DNA from: Streptomyces goshikiensis
GTDB taxonomy: Bacteria; Actinomycetota; Actinomycetes; Streptomycetales; Streptomycetaceae
Length of the DNA: 64,000 bases
Direction: 5' to 3'
Assembly (NCBI RefSeq): GCF_014650555.1
Contig: NZ_BMVE01000001.1
Span: forward strand, 496,001 to 560,000
Part shown: positions 15,569 through 24,776 of the stretch, one piece after another
Layout: each line of letters starts with the position of its first letter
Position numbering within the stretch: position 1 is the stretch's first letter
Notes under the pieces: model-generated
What the model was told of the DNA's origin: nothing
The model's database searches: none
What the model saw: the letters and a program-made list of their open reading frames with translations, nothing else
Made by a program: the position numbers and the translations under genes

Positions 15569-16354
15569 GTGGAAGTTGTCATCGTCCCGGACGCCAAGGC
15601 AGGCGGCGAGCTCATCGCGGAGGCCATGGCCGCCCTGGTCCGCCGCAAGCCCGACGCCCTGCTCGGCGTGGCGACCGGCTCTACCCCGCTGCCCGTCTAC
15701 GAGGCCCTCGCCGCCAAGGTCAAGGCCGGTGCGGTCGACGTATCCAAGGCCCGCGTCTGCCAGCTCGACGAGTACGTCGGCCTGCCGCCCGGGCACCCCG
15801 AGTCCTACCGCTCCGTCGTCCTGCGCCAGGTCGTCGAGCCCCTCGGGCTGACCGAGGCCTCGTTCATGGGCCCCGACGGCTCCGCCGCCGACATCCAGGC
15901 GGCCTGCGAGGCGTACGACCGGGCGCTCGCCGCCGCCGGCGGCGTGGACCTCCAGCTCCTCGGCATCGGCACCGACGGGCACATCGGCTTCAACGAGCCC
16001 TGTTCCTCCCTCGCCTCGCGCACCCGCATCAAGACGCTGACCGAGCGGACCCGCGTCGACAACGCCCGTTTCTTCGACGAGGACATGGACCAGGTCCCGC
16101 ACCACGTCATCACCCAGGGCATCGGCACCATCCTCGACGCCCGCCACCTGGTCCTCCTCGCCACCAGCGAGGGCAAGGCCGAGGCCGTCGCGCAGACCGT
16201 CGAGGGCCCGCTGTCCGCGCTGGTCCCGGCCTCCGCGCTCCAGCTGCACCGGCACGCGACCGTCGTCGTGGACGAGGCGGCCGCCTCCAAGCTGAAGCTG
16301 GCCGGCTACTTCCGCCACACCTACGCCAACAAGCCTTCCTGGCAGGGCATCTAG
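15569..16354 (+). CDS. nagB: Glucosamine-6-phosphate deaminase
   Basis: A 261-aa enzyme that converts glucosamine-6-phosphate to fructose-6-phosphate and ammonia, the step feeding GlcNAc carbon and nitrogen into glycolysis. GVATGSTPLPVYEAL is the phosphate-binding loop, QLDEYVGL holds the catalytic base (D67), and GIGTDGHIGFNEP is the family signature with the active-site His. GTG 15569 gives the normal family length. A dre operator lies just upstream, linking it to DasR. Its substrate is also the DasR effector, so the enzyme removes its own inducer. It converges with dasD over a 24-bp-stem terminator. Confidence 0.96.
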   Translation: MEVVIVPDAKAGGELIAEAMAALVRRKPDALLGVATGSTPLPVYEALAAKVKAGAVDVSKARVCQLDEYVGLPPGHPESYRSVVLRQVVEPLGLTEASFMGPDGSAADIQAACEAYDRALAAAGGVDLQLLGIGTDGHIGFNEPCSSLASRTRIKTLTERTRVDNARFFDEDMDQVPHHVITQGIGTILDARHLVLLATSEGKAEAVAQTVEGPLSALVPASALQLHRHATVVVDEAAASKLKLAGYFRHTYANKPSWQGI

Positions 16355-16364
16355 GCAGTGCGCG

Positions 16365-16418
16365 GGTACGCAGGAAGGGCCGGGCTCCTCACGGGGAGCC
16401 CGGCCCTTCCTGCGTACC
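16365..16418. terminator. Bidirectional terminator between nagB and dasD
   Basis: A perfect 24-bp inverted repeat beginning GGTACGCAGGAAGGG, with a 6-nt loop, fills the gap between the convergent stops. It can serve both strands. Confidence 0.9.
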
Positions 16419-16420
16419 GG

Positions 16421-17914
16421 CTACGCCCCGGCGACCCCGGCGATGACCTCCGCCGCCGCGCGGCCGCACACCCGCGACGCCCCGTGCGTCGCGATGTACA
16501 GCGCCCCCCTCGGCTCGGCCCGCGGCAGGCCCATCTCCACGACGACCGTGTCCGGCCGGGCCTCGACCAGCGCGTCCACCGCCTTCGTCATCCACGGGTG
16601 CCGGTGCGCGTCGCGGACCACCGCGACGACCCTGCGGTTGCCCGCGGCGGCCAGGACGTCCCCGGCGGTGGCGCCCTCCGGATAGACCCCGGAGCCGGTC
16701 CCCGGCAGCAGCGCGGCCAGCTCGGCGGCGACCCCCCACGGGGTCTCGTCGCCGACCGCGATGTTCGCGACGGGTGCCAGCGTGGCCACGTACGGGGCCG
16801 TCGCGAGCGGCGCCGCCGTGCCCGACACGGTCACCGCGCGGCGGGCGGCCTCCAGGCCGATGCCGGGCGCGCCGCTCCCCTCCGGCCGCGCGCCCGGCCC
16901 GCCCCGCCGCGTCCACTCGGCCAGGACGCGTACCCGCGCCGCGGCCTCGGCGAGCCGCTCCTCGGGCAGCGACCCCTCGCGCACGGCCGCGACCAGGGCG
17001 TCGCGCAGCCGCAGGACGGTGGCCTCGTCGGCGAGCCCGCCGCCGACGCAGATGGCGTCGGCGCCGGCCGCGATGGCCAGCACCGAGCCGCGCTCGATGC
17101 CGTACGTCCCGGCGATGGCGTTCATCTCCATGCCGTCGGTGACGATCAGGCCCTCGTAGCCGAGCTCCTCGCGCAGCAGACCGGTCAGGATCCGCGGGCT
17201 GAGGGTGGCGGGCCGGGTCGGGTCGAGGGCGGGCACCAGGATGTGCGCGCTCATGACGGCCTTGGTGCCCGCCTCGATGGCCGCGCGGAACGGGACGAGT
17301 TCGCGCGCCGCCAGGGTGTCGAGGTCCACGTCGATGCGGGGCAGCGCGTGGTGCGAGTCGACGCTGGTGTCGCCGTGGCCCGGGAAGTGCTTGGTGCAGG
17401 CGGCGACTCCGGAGGCCTGGAGGCCCTCCACGTACGCGGCCGTGTGCCGGGCGGCGAGGCGGGTGTCGGCGCCGAAGGACCGTACGCCGATGACCGGGTT
17501 GTCCGGGTTGGAGTTGACGTCCGCGGAGGGGGCCCAGTTGAGGTTGACCCCGCACGCGGCGAGGCGGCGGCCCAGCTCGCGGGCGACCTCCCGGGTCAGG
17601 CCGGTGTCGTCGACGGCGCCGAGGGCCAGGTTGCCGGGGAAGGACGAGCCGCCCCGCACCTCCAGGCGCGTGACGTCGCCGCCCTCCTCGTCGATGGCGA
17701 CGAGCACCTCCTCCCGCTCGGCCCGCAGCTGCGCGGTGAGCGAGGCGAGCTGCTCGGGCGAGGCGATGTTGCGGCCGAACAGGCCGACGGCGGTGAGGCC
17801 TTCGCCGACCTGGCGGAGCAGCCAGGCGGGGGCGGTGGTGCCCTCGAAGCCGGGCTGGAGCACCGCGAGGGCGTCGCGGGTCAGGGTGTCTGCGCGGTGC
17901 GCGAGGACGGTCAT
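16421..17914 (-). CDS. dasD: Glycoside hydrolase family 3 beta-N-acetylglucosaminidase (DasD-like)
   Basis: A 497-aa GH3 enzyme expected to release N-acetylglucosamine from chitobiose-type or muropeptide substrates. KHFPGHGDTSVDSH at 175-188 is the NagZ-type catalytic loop with the acid/base His, and D260 in VTDGMEMN is the nucleophile. No signal peptide is seen, so it acts on imported sugar in the cytosol. A C-terminal domain after ~340 extends beyond the catalytic barrel. Its start is 7 bp from the dasC stop, and it is read in the same direction as dasABC, so it belongs to that operon. This fits hydrolysis of chitobiose brought in by DasABC. Confidence 0.93.
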   Translation of the reverse strand: MTVLAHRADTLTRDALAVLQPGFEGTTAPAWLLRQVGEGLTAVGLFGRNIASPEQLASLTAQLRAEREEVLVAIDEEGGDVTRLEVRGGSSFPGNLALGAVDDTGLTREVARELGRRLAACGVNLNWAPSADVNSNPDNPVIGVRSFGADTRLAARHTAAYVEGLQASGVAACTKHFPGHGDTSVDSHHALPRIDVDLDTLAARELVPFRAAIEAGTKAVMSAHILVPALDPTRPATLSPRILTGLLREELGYEGLIVTDGMEMNAIAGTYGIERGSVLAIAAGADAICVGGGLADEATVLRLRDALVAAVREGSLPEERLAEAAARVRVLAEWTRRGGPGARPEGSGAPGIGLEAARRAVTVSGTAAPLATAPYVATLAPVANIAVGDETPWGVAAELAALLPGTGSGVYPEGATAGDVLAAAGNRRVVAVVRDAHRHPWMTKAVDALVEARPDTVVVEMGLPRAEPRGALYIATHGASRVCGRAAAEVIAGVAGA

Positions 17915-17921
17915 GACGGCG

Positions 17922-18770
17922 TCATCCCTTCACGGCGCCGGCGGTGAGGCCCGCGGCCATCTTGCGCTGGACGATGAGGAAGAGGACGACGATCGGGATC
18001 GCCATCATCGTGGAGCCGGCCATCATCGGCGCGAACTCGGTGCCGTTCTTGGTGGTGAAGTTGCCGAGCCACACGGTGGCGGTCTGGTTCTGCTGGCTCA
18101 TCAGCATCAGGGCGTAGAGGTACTCGTTCCACGCCTGGATGAACCCGTAGACGGAGGTGGCCACCATGCCGGGGGCGAGGAGCGGGAAGACCACGCGCAG
18201 GAACGCACCGGTCGGGGTGCAGCCGTCGACCTGGGCGGCCTCCTCCAGCTCCTTGGGGATGTTCACGATGAAGCCGCGCAGGGTCCACACCGTGAAGGGC
18301 AGGATGAAGGTCAGGTACGTGATGATCAGGCCGGTGAGCTTGTCGTACTGGCCGAGGTCGTTCAGCAGCAGGAAGACCGGGATGATCATCGCGACGAGCG
18401 GGACCATCTGGACGGCGAGGATGCCGACGATGACGATCTTGCGGCCGCGGAAGGCGAAGCGGGAGATGGCCAGGGCGGCCAGCAGGCCGACGGCGATGCC
18501 GATGACGACCACGACGAGGGAGACGATCAGGCTCCGGCCGACGGGACCCCAGAAGTCGGATATCTCCAGCGCGCGCCGGAAGTTGTCCAGCGTGAAGGTG
18601 CGCGGGAAGAACTGCGGGCTGGGGTCGATCGCGTCCTTGGCGGGCTTGAAGGCCGTGTTGAGCATCCAGTAGACCGGGAAGCCCACGACGGCGAAGACCA
18701 GCAGGCCGATGACGTTCCAGCCGAGCCTGGACGTGCCGCCCTTGCGGGTGGACGGGGTGGTGAGGGTCAT
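17922..18770 (-). CDS. dasC: Chitobiose ABC transporter permease DasC
   Basis: A 282-aa inner-membrane permease (MalG-like) with six predicted membrane segments. The EAA loop reads IPKELEEAAQVDGCTPTGAFLRVVFPLLAPG (about 180-210), which contacts the ATPase. ATG 18770 overlaps the dasB stop by 4 bp (ATGA), so translation is coupled. With DasB and the lipoprotein DasA it imports N,N'-diacetylchitobiose. No ATP-binding subunit lies in the window; in Streptomyces the shared ATPase MsiK fills that role. Confidence 0.95.
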   Translation of the reverse strand: MTLTTPSTRKGGTSRLGWNVIGLLVFAVVGFPVYWMLNTAFKPAKDAIDPSPQFFPRTFTLDNFRRALEISDFWGPVGRSLIVSLVVVVIGIAVGLLAALAISRFAFRGRKIVIVGILAVQMVPLVAMIIPVFLLLNDLGQYDKLTGLIITYLTFILPFTVWTLRGFIVNIPKELEEAAQVDGCTPTGAFLRVVFPLLAPGMVATSVYGFIQAWNEYLYALMLMSQQNQTATVWLGNFTTKNGTEFAPMMAGSTMMAIPIVVLFLIVQRKMAAGLTAGAVKG

Positions 18771-19768
18771 TCCACCTCTCCGATCTTGAGCATCTGGCGC
18801 ATGTAGACGGCGACCACCCCGAGCAGCAGCAGGACGGTCACGAGGGCGATCGCGGAGCCGCCCGAGTAGTCGTTGACCACGAAGGCCTGCTGGTACGAGT
18901 AGGTGGTCAGCAGCTCGAACTCGGCCTCGGGGTTGCCGTTGCGCATCACGAACACCTGCGGGAAGACGCCCATGTCCCAGATGACCGAGAGGGTCGTCAG
19001 CATGACGATGATCGGCTTCAGGATCGGGAGGGTGACGTGCCGGAACACCCCGATGGCGCCCGCCCCGTCGAGCCGGGCGGCCTCCTCCAGCTCCTTGGGC
19101 ACCTGCGTGAGGCCCGCGCTGAGGGTGATGACGACGAAGGGCACCGCGCCCCAGACCACCAGCAGCATGATCACCATCAGGCCCTGGGGGCCGCTGGCGA
19201 ACCAGTTGTGGCCGATCATGTCGACGCCCGGCAGCCGGCTCATCAGGTAGTTGAGGACGCCGTAGTCGGCGTCGAAGAGCCATTTGAAGACGGCGGTGGC
19301 GACGATGATCGGCATGCCCCAGCTGGCCACCAGGGCGATGCTGATGAGCGCCTTGACCACGCCGGAGACCTTCTGCAGCAGCAGGGCGATCAGCATCCCG
19401 ATGACCATGGTCAGGACGACCGCGCCGACCGTGAAGACGACGGTGCGCAGGACGACGGACCAGAACACGCCGTCGCCGAGGATCTTGGCGAAGTTGTCGA
19501 AGCCGACGAACTCCGCCTCCTTGAAGCCCCACAGCTCGGACTTGCCGAAGCTCTGGAAGGAGAGGGACACCAGTCTGTAGAGCGGGTAGCCCATGACGAG
19601 GACGATGACCAGCAGGCACGGGGCGAGCAGCAGCCAGGGGGTCGCGACGGCCCCCTTGCGGGCCGGCTTCCCGGCTGCGCCCGTGCTGCCCGTCCCGGCT
19701 CCGGGCCCGGTGGACGTCTTCTGCTTCGCCGGCGGCAGGTCGGCGGCGGTTGTCTGTGCGGCACTCAT
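18767..19768 (-). CDS. dasB: Chitobiose ABC transporter permease DasB
   Basis: A 333-aa MalF-like permease. Residues ~1-40 are a polar Gly/Ala/Lys-rich cytosolic tail (PAKQKTSTGPGAG...), followed by six membrane segments starting with TPWLLLAPCLLVIVLVM. The EAA motif VPKELEEAARLDGAGAIGVFRHVTLPIL lies near 222-249. It overlaps dasC by 4 bp. It is separated from dasA by a strong hairpin that probably lowers permease expression relative to the binding protein. Substrate assignment follows from the DasR context. Confidence 0.95.
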   Translation of the reverse strand: MSAAQTTAADLPPAKQKTSTGPGAGTGSTGAAGKPARKGAVATPWLLLAPCLLVIVLVMGYPLYRLVSLSFQSFGKSELWGFKEAEFVGFDNFAKILGDGVFWSVVLRTVVFTVGAVVLTMVIGMLIALLLQKVSGVVKALISIALVASWGMPIIVATAVFKWLFDADYGVLNYLMSRLPGVDMIGHNWFASGPQGLMVIMLLVVWGAVPFVVITLSAGLTQVPKELEEAARLDGAGAIGVFRHVTLPILKPIIVMLTTLSVIWDMGVFPQVFVMRNGNPEAEFELLTTYSYQQAFVVNDYSGGSAIALVTVLLLLGVVAVYMRQMLKIGEVE

Positions 19769-19802
19769 CGCGCGCTCCTCGCAGGTCCCTCTCTTGACGG
19801 GC

Positions 19803-19835
19803 GGCAGGGCCCCGCCGCCCTGGCGGGGCCCTGCC
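19803..19835 (-). terminator. Intercistronic hairpin between dasA and dasB
   Basis: GGCAGGGCCCCGCC pairs perfectly with its complement over a 5-nt loop, 10 bp after the dasA stop. A hairpin here usually attenuates read-through or protects the 3' end of the upstream message, so binding protein outnumbers permease. Confidence 0.8.
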
Positions 19836-19844
19836 GGCTACAGG

Positions 19845-21128
19845 TCACTTGGTGTTGATGACCTTGTCGATCTCCGCGTCGGCGGCCTTGGCCGCGTCCT
19901 CGACGGACTTCTTGCCGGTGCCGATCTCCTGGAGCATGGTCTGGAGGACCTTGCCCTTCTCGATCTGGCCCCAGCCCGGGGCGGTCGGGACGAACCAGGA
20001 GGACTCGGCCGCGGTGGCGCCGACCTGGGTCTTCGGGTCGGCCTTCAGCGGGCCGAGGTCCGTCTTGTTGTTGGGCAGGTTGCCCTTGGCGATGAGGCCC
20101 TTCTGGCCCTGGGCGCCGGTGAAGGCGCCGATCCACTCGGCCGCGATGTCCTTGGCCTTGGACTTGGCCGGGATCGCCAGGTCCGAACCGCCGAGGAAGA
20201 CGGGGAGGTTCTTGCCGTTCGGGCCGGGCTGGACGAAGTTCTCCAGCTTGTCCTTCAGCCCGCCGACCTTGTCGTTCTTCGGGTCGGCCGCGGTGGCGCC
20301 CTCCCACGCGGCGGCGAAGATGGCGGCGGCGTTGCCCTGGCCGAAGACGACCGGGCGGTCGGACTCGTCCTTGGTCTTGTCCGCGTGCATGTACTTGTCG
20401 ATGAGCTCCTTGTACTGCTGGAGCCCCTTCAGCGACTCGGCGGAGGACAGGGTGCCCTTCCACTTGTCGCCGTCCTTCTTCGCGATGGCGCCGCCGGCGT
20501 CGTAGACGTAGGACATCGCGGCGTACCAGTCCGGCGAGGGCTGGTAGAGGGCGCTGAACTTGTCGCCCTTGGCGGCCTGGATCTTGTCCAGGGCGGCGGT
20601 GTACTCGGCCCAGGTCTTCGGCGCGGCGGTGACGCCCGCCTCGGCGGCGATGTCCTTGCGCCAGGTGCCCACGCGGCCACCGGCGTAGTAGGGGACGCCG
20701 TAGGTCTTGCCGTCGTAGGTCACGGACTCCTTGAGGGCGTCCAGCCAGGCGGCCGAGTTCTCGAACTTCGACGCGTCGACCTCGGAGAAGGCGCCGGTCG
20801 ACATGTAGCCGATCATCTCGGAGTTGCCCATCTCGACGACGTCGGGGGCCTTGTCCGTGGCGAGGACGGCGTCCAGCTTGGCGTTCTTGTCCGGCCAGCC
20901 GTAGTACTCGTGCTTGACCGTGAGACCGGGGTGCTTGGCGACAATCGCGTCGTCGGCCGCCTTCACCAGCTCCGGCCAGTTGTTCTGGGCGTCGACCGTC
21001 AGCCAGACGGTCAGCTCCTTGGCACCGGAGGCCTTGCCGTCGCCCCCCTTGCTGTCGGAATCACCGCACGCCGCGAGGCCGATCACCATGCCCGCGACTC
21101 CAACCGCCGCGATGAGCTTGCGCTTCAC
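19845..21128 (-). CDS. dasA: Chitobiose-binding lipoprotein DasA
   Basis: A 427-aa extracellular sugar-binding protein. From GTG 21128 it begins KRKLIAAVGVAGMVIGLAAC, a lipoprotein signal with the LAAC lipobox at C21, then a Gly/Asp/Ser/Lys linker before the mature binding fold (ELTVWLTVDAQNNWPELVKAADDAI). The upstream frame to 21182 would spoil the signal peptide, and GGAGGG sits just ahead of 21128, so this start is preferred. DasA binds N,N'-diacetylchitobiose and hands it to DasBC. Two dre sites lie in its promoter region and dasR is divergent, the same layout as in S. coelicolor. Confidence 0.95.
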   Translation of the reverse strand: MKRKLIAAVGVAGMVIGLAACGDSDSKGGDGKASGAKELTVWLTVDAQNNWPELVKAADDAIVAKHPGLTVKHEYYGWPDKNAKLDAVLATDKAPDVVEMGNSEMIGYMSTGAFSEVDASKFENSAAWLDALKESVTYDGKTYGVPYYAGGRVGTWRKDIAAEAGVTAAPKTWAEYTAALDKIQAAKGDKFSALYQPSPDWYAAMSYVYDAGGAIAKKDGDKWKGTLSSAESLKGLQQYKELIDKYMHADKTKDESDRPVVFGQGNAAAIFAAAWEGATAADPKNDKVGGLKDKLENFVQPGPNGKNLPVFLGGSDLAIPAKSKAKDIAAEWIGAFTGAQGQKGLIAKGNLPNNKTDLGPLKADPKTQVGATAAESSWFVPTAPGWGQIEKGKVLQTMLQEIGTGKKSVEDAAKAADAEIDKVINTK

Positions 21129-21220
21129 GCCACCCTCCTCAGGGATGCCTGCCTGCACTTCCCTTGCCCGCCGCGGCGACATACGCGAAGTACTGCACGT
21201 GGGGCCGGGATCTGATCCAT

Positions 21221-21236
21221 ATTGGTGTAGACCAGT
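21221..21236 (-). promoter_or_regulatory. DasR-responsive element (dre) 1 of the dasA/dasR region
   Basis: ATTGGTGTAGACCAGT closely fits the dre consensus. It is 93 bp upstream of the dasA start codon, in the divergent dasA-dasR gap. Confidence 0.88.
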
Positions 21237-21244
21237 AACCGGAG

Positions 21245-21260
21245 CTTGGCCTAGACCTAT
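21245..21260 (-). promoter_or_regulatory. DasR-responsive element (dre) 2 of the dasA/dasR region
   Basis: CTTGGCCTAGACCTAT is a weaker dre match. Its centre is 24 bp from the first site. Paired sites suggest cooperative DasR binding over the dasA promoter. Confidence 0.72.
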
Positions 21261-21380
21261 AGGGGTGTCAAGGGTCTAATGAGCGGGTGATCGGTCCGTT
21301 ACCGGACCGACACCTGGGGGAGGGAGGAGGCCTGTCCTCCCACCCGTGTCACGATGTGACCGCACATATCGGAGGAGCCG

Positions 21381-22184
21381 GTGACGGCAGCGAAACTGGA
21401 GTCGGGAAGGCGGGCGGCGATGGCCACCGAAGGGGCGAACACGGAGCCGGAGGGCGGGGCGGCGACCCGCACGGCGCGCGTGCCCAAGTACTACCGACTC
21501 AAGCGGCACTTGCTCGACATGACCGAGACGCTGCCCCCCGGCACGCCGGTACCGCCGGAGCGCACGCTCGCGGCCGAGTTCGACACCTCCCGGACCACGG
21601 TCCGGCAGGCGCTGCAGGAGCTCGTCGTCGAGGGCCGGCTGGAGCGCATCCAGGGCAAGGGCACCTTCGTCGCCAAGCCCAAGGTCTCCCAGCCCCTCCA
21701 ACTCTCCTCGTACACCGAGGACATGCGCGCCCAGGGCCTGGAACCCACCTCCCAGCTCCTGGACATCGGCTACGTGACGGCCGACGACACCCTCGCCGGA
21801 CTGCTGAAGATCGCCACCGGCGGGCGGGTGCTGCGCATCGAGCGGCTGCGCCTGGCCAGCGGCGAGCCGATGGCCATCGAGACCACCCACCTGTCGGCCA
21901 AGCGCTTCCCCGCGCTGCGCCGCTCGCTGGCCAAGTACACCTCCCTCTACACGGCGTTGGCCGAGGTGTACGACGTACGGCTCGCTGAGGCCGAGGAGAC
22001 CATCGAGACCTCCCTGGCGACCCCGCGCGAGGCCGGGCTGCTCGGCACCGACGTCGGGCTGCCCATGCTGATGCTCTCCCGGCACTCGCTGGACGCCGAC
22101 GGCGAGCCCGTCGAGTGGGTCAGATCGGTGTACCGGGGCGATCGTTACAAGTTCGTCGCCCGACTCCAGCGCCCCGCCGTCTGA
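21381..22184 (+). CDS. dasR: DasR, GntR/HutC-family regulator of GlcNAc use and development
   Basis: A 267-aa regulator. The winged helix is at about 40-105 ([14 protein letters not shown]...[39 protein letters not shown]). The UTRA effector domain follows from ~115 ([22 protein letters not shown]) to the C-terminus ([22 protein letters not shown]). The sequence is close to the S. coelicolor DasR I recall. DasR represses chitin and GlcNAc genes until glucosamine-6-phosphate or GlcNAc-6-phosphate binds. GTG 21381 follows GGAGGAG. The first ~33 residues are a low-complexity tail longer than in S. coelicolor. Confidence 0.97.
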   Translation: MTAAKLESGRRAAMATEGANTEPEGGAATRTARVPKYYRLKRHLLDMTETLPPGTPVPPERTLAAEFDTSRTTVRQALQELVVEGRLERIQGKGTFVAKPKVSQPLQLSSYTEDMRAQGLEPTSQLLDIGYVTADDTLAGLLKIATGGRVLRIERLRLASGEPMAIETTHLSAKRFPALRRSLAKYTSLYTALAEVYDVRLAEAEETIETSLATPREAGLLGTDVGLPMLMLSRHSLDADGEPVEWVRSVYRGDRYKFVARLQRPAV

Positions 22185-22293
22185 TCCGTAGTTGACTCTC
22201 GTACCGCTATGCGGACGGGGGCTTACGTTCACCGGGCAGGCCCCCGTAGATTCCCTGCGCTTACGCAGATGATCGACGAGGGGACGAGGGATC

Positions 22294-24531
22294 ATGCCGG
22301 AACCGGAAGCAACTGGTACAGAACGGAACACGGCGAGTCCGGACACCATTCCGGACTCGCCTCCCCCCACAGGCGGCCTTTCGCCCAAGTCGGTCGCCGC
22401 CTGGGTGCTCGTCGCCCTCATCGGCGCCATCGGCTGGGGCGTCCTGGCCCTCTCCCGCGGCGAGGAGATCTCGGCCGCGTGGCTGCTGGCCGCCGCCCTT
22501 GGCTCGTACGCCATCGGCTACCGCTTCTACGCGCGGTTCATCTCGGACCGCGTACTGAAGGTGGACAAGACCCGTGCCACCCCCGCCGAACGCCTTGACA
22601 ACGGTGTCGACTTCCACCCCACCGACCGCCGGGTGCTCTTCGGCCACCACTTCGCCGCCGTCGCCGGGGCCGGCCCGCTGGTGGGTCCCGTACTGGCCGC
22701 GCAGATGGGCTACCTGCCGGGCACCATCTGGATCGTCGCGGGCGTCATCTTCGCCGGCGCCGTCCAGGACATGGTCACCCTCTTCTTCTCCACCCGCCGC
22801 GACGGGCGTTCGCTCGGGCAGATGGCCCGGGACGAGATCGGCCCCGTGGGCGGAGCCGCCGCCCTGATCGCCGTGTTCGCCATCATGGTCATCCTGCTGG
22901 CGGTGCTGGCGCTCGTCATCGTCAACGCGCTGGCGCACTCCCCCTGGGGCGTCTTCTCCATCGGCATGACCATCCCGATCGCCCTCTTCATGGGCGTCTA
23001 CCTGCGCGTCCTGCGACCGGGCCGGGTCACCGAGGTCTCCGTCATCGGCGTCGCGCTGCTGCTGCTCGCCATCGTCGCGGGCGGCTGGGTCGCGGAGTCC
23101 TCGTTCGCCTCCACCTTCACCCTGGAGAAGGAGACGCTGGTCGTCTGGATGATCGTGTACGGGTTCATCGCGTCGGTGCTGCCGGTGTGGATGCTGCTCG
23201 CGCCCCGCGACTACCTCTCCACCTTCATGAAGGTCGGCACCATCGCGCTGATGGCGGTGGGCGTGGTGCTGGCGATGCCGACGCTGAAGATGCCCGCGGT
23301 CACCGACTTCGCGGCGCGCGGCGACGGCCCGGTCTTCGCCGGTTCGATGTTCCCGTTCGTGTTCATCACCATCGCCTGCGGCGCCCTGTCCGGGTTCCAC
23401 TCCCTGGTCTCCTCGGGCACCACCCCGAAGATGATCCAGAAGGAGACCCAGGTCCGGGTCATCGGCTACGGCGCGATGCTGACCGAGTCCTTCGTCGCCG
23501 TCATGGCGATCATCGCGGCCTGCATCATCGAGCCCGGCCTGTTCTTCGCGGTGAACTCCCCCGCCGGCGTCATCGGCACCAGCGTGGAGACCGCCTCCCA
23601 GGCCGTCACCCACTTCGGGTTCGCCATCTCGCCCGAGGCGCTCGCGCAGGCCGCGAAGGACGTCGAGGAGACCAGCCTCCTCTCCCGTACCGGTGGCGCG
23701 CCGACCTTCGCACTCGGGATGTCGCAGATCTTCTCCTCCGTCATCGGCGGGGCCGGCATGAAGGCCTTCTGGTACCACTTCGCCATCATGTTCGAGGCCC
23801 TGTTCATCCTGACGACCGTCGACGCGGGCACCCGCGTGGGCCGGTTCATGCTCCAGGACACCCTCGGCAACGTGCACAAGTCCTTCAAGGACATCAGCTG
23901 GAAGCCCGGCGTGTGGCTGGCCAGCGCCGTCGTCGTCGGCGGCTGGGGCTACTTCCTGTGGGTCGGCGTCAAGGACCCGCTGGGCGGCATCAACCAGCTG
24001 TTCCCGCTGTTCGGCATCGCGAACCAGCTGCTCGCCGCGGTGGCCCTGGCCGTCTGTACGACGCTGCTGATCAAGTCCGGCCGGCTCAGGTGGGCCTGGG
24101 TGACGGGGGTCCCGCTGGCCTGGGACGTGGCGGTCACGCTCACCGCGAGCTACCAGAAGATCTTCTCGGACGACGTGAAGGTCGGCTTCTTCGCGCAGCG
24201 CGACAAGTACCAGACCGGGATCGACGCCGGGAAGGTGCTGCCGCCCGCCAAGAACATGGACGAGATGCACACCGTGGTCACCAACGCCACGGTGGACGGC
24301 GCCCTGTCGGCGCTGTTCGCGCTGCTCATCGTCATCGTGCTGCTGGACGCGGCGCGGACCTGCTTCAAGGCCATCAGCGACCCTTCGAGCGTCCGGCTCT
24401 CCGAGGTCCCCTGGACCGAGTCGAAGATCGTCGCCCCCGCCGGGCTGATCCCGACGGCCGAGGAGCGGGCCGAGCTCGCCGCGGCCGGCCTGGACTCGGG
24501 CGGCGGCCGCACGAAGGAGCCCGTGGCGTGA
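22294..24531 (+). CDS. cstA: CstA-family peptide/pyruvate transporter (carbon starvation protein)
   Basis: A 745-aa membrane protein with about 16 hydrophobic segments. Family hallmarks are FGHHFAAVAGAGPLVGPVLAAQMGYLPGTIWI (around 110-140), GALSGFHSLVSSGTTPKMI (near 368-386) and TTVDAGTRVGRFMLQD (near 508-523). CstA proteins take up peptides or pyruvate when carbon runs short. The coupled small gene at its 3' end encodes the usual YbdD partner. It begins 109 bp after dasR in the same direction but probably has its own promoter. An Asp/Ser/Pro-rich N-terminal tail of ~25 residues precedes the first helix. Confidence 0.94.
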   Translation: MPEPEATGTERNTASPDTIPDSPPPTGGLSPKSVAAWVLVALIGAIGWGVLALSRGEEISAAWLLAAALGSYAIGYRFYARFISDRVLKVDKTRATPAERLDNGVDFHPTDRRVLFGHHFAAVAGAGPLVGPVLAAQMGYLPGTIWIVAGVIFAGAVQDMVTLFFSTRRDGRSLGQMARDEIGPVGGAAALIAVFAIMVILLAVLALVIVNALAHSPWGVFSIGMTIPIALFMGVYLRVLRPGRVTEVSVIGVALLLLAIVAGGWVAESSFASTFTLEKETLVVWMIVYGFIASVLPVWMLLAPRDYLSTFMKVGTIALMAVGVVLAMPTLKMPAVTDFAARGDGPVFAGSMFPFVFITIACGALSGFHSLVSSGTTPKMIQKETQVRVIGYGAMLTESFVAVMAIIAACIIEPGLFFAVNSPAGVIGTSVETASQAVTHFGFAISPEALAQAAKDVEETSLLSRTGGAPTFALGMSQIFSSVIGGAGMKAFWYHFAIMFEALFILTTVDAGTRVGRFMLQDTLGNVHKSFKDISWKPGVWLASAVVVGGWGYFLWVGVKDPLGGINQLFPLFGIANQLLAAVALAVCTTLLIKSGRLRWAWVTGVPLAWDVAVTLTASYQKIFSDDVKVGFFAQRDKYQTGIDAGKVLPPAKNMDEMHTVVTNATVDGALSALFALLIVIVLLDAARTCFKAISDPSSVRLSEVPWTESKIVAPAGLIPTAEERAELAAAGLDSGGGRTKEPVA

Positions 24532-24725
24532 GCGGGGTCCGCGCGGCGCTGGCGAGGGCGCGGTACTTCGTCCGGGAGTTCTCGGGCGAGGCGGCCTACG
24601 ACCGGTACGTCGCGCACGCCCGCGCGCACGACCCCGCGGCCGAGGTCCTGACCCGCCGCGCCTTCGAGCGGGCCCGCACGGACTCCCGCGAGGCGGACCC
24701 CCGCGAGGGCTTCCGCTGCTGCTGA
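24528..24725 (+). CDS. YbdD/YjiX-family small protein (CstA partner)
   Basis: A 65-aa protein whose GTG overlaps the cstA stop (GTGA, 4-bp overlap). FSGEAAYDRYVAHARAHDPAAEVLTRRAFERAR is the family core, and the C-terminus ends GFRCC. In E. coli the YbdD/YjiX partner is found next to CstA/YjiY and is thought to be needed for transporter function. It is too short to be found reliably by length alone, but coupling and motif make it secure. Confidence 0.9.
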   Translation: MSGVRAALARARYFVREFSGEAAYDRYVAHARAHDPAAEVLTRRAFERARTDSREADPREGFRCC

Positions 24726-24736
24726 ACCGGTTCCGC

Positions 24737-24768
24737 GAAGGGCCCCGCCGGATGCGGCGGGGCCCTTC
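24737..24768 (+). terminator. Terminator after cstA-ybdD
   Basis: GAAGGGCCCCGCCG pairs perfectly with CGGCGGGGCCCTTC over a 4-nt loop, 11 bp after the stop codon. Confidence 0.88.
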
Positions 24769-24776
24769 CCCGTTCC

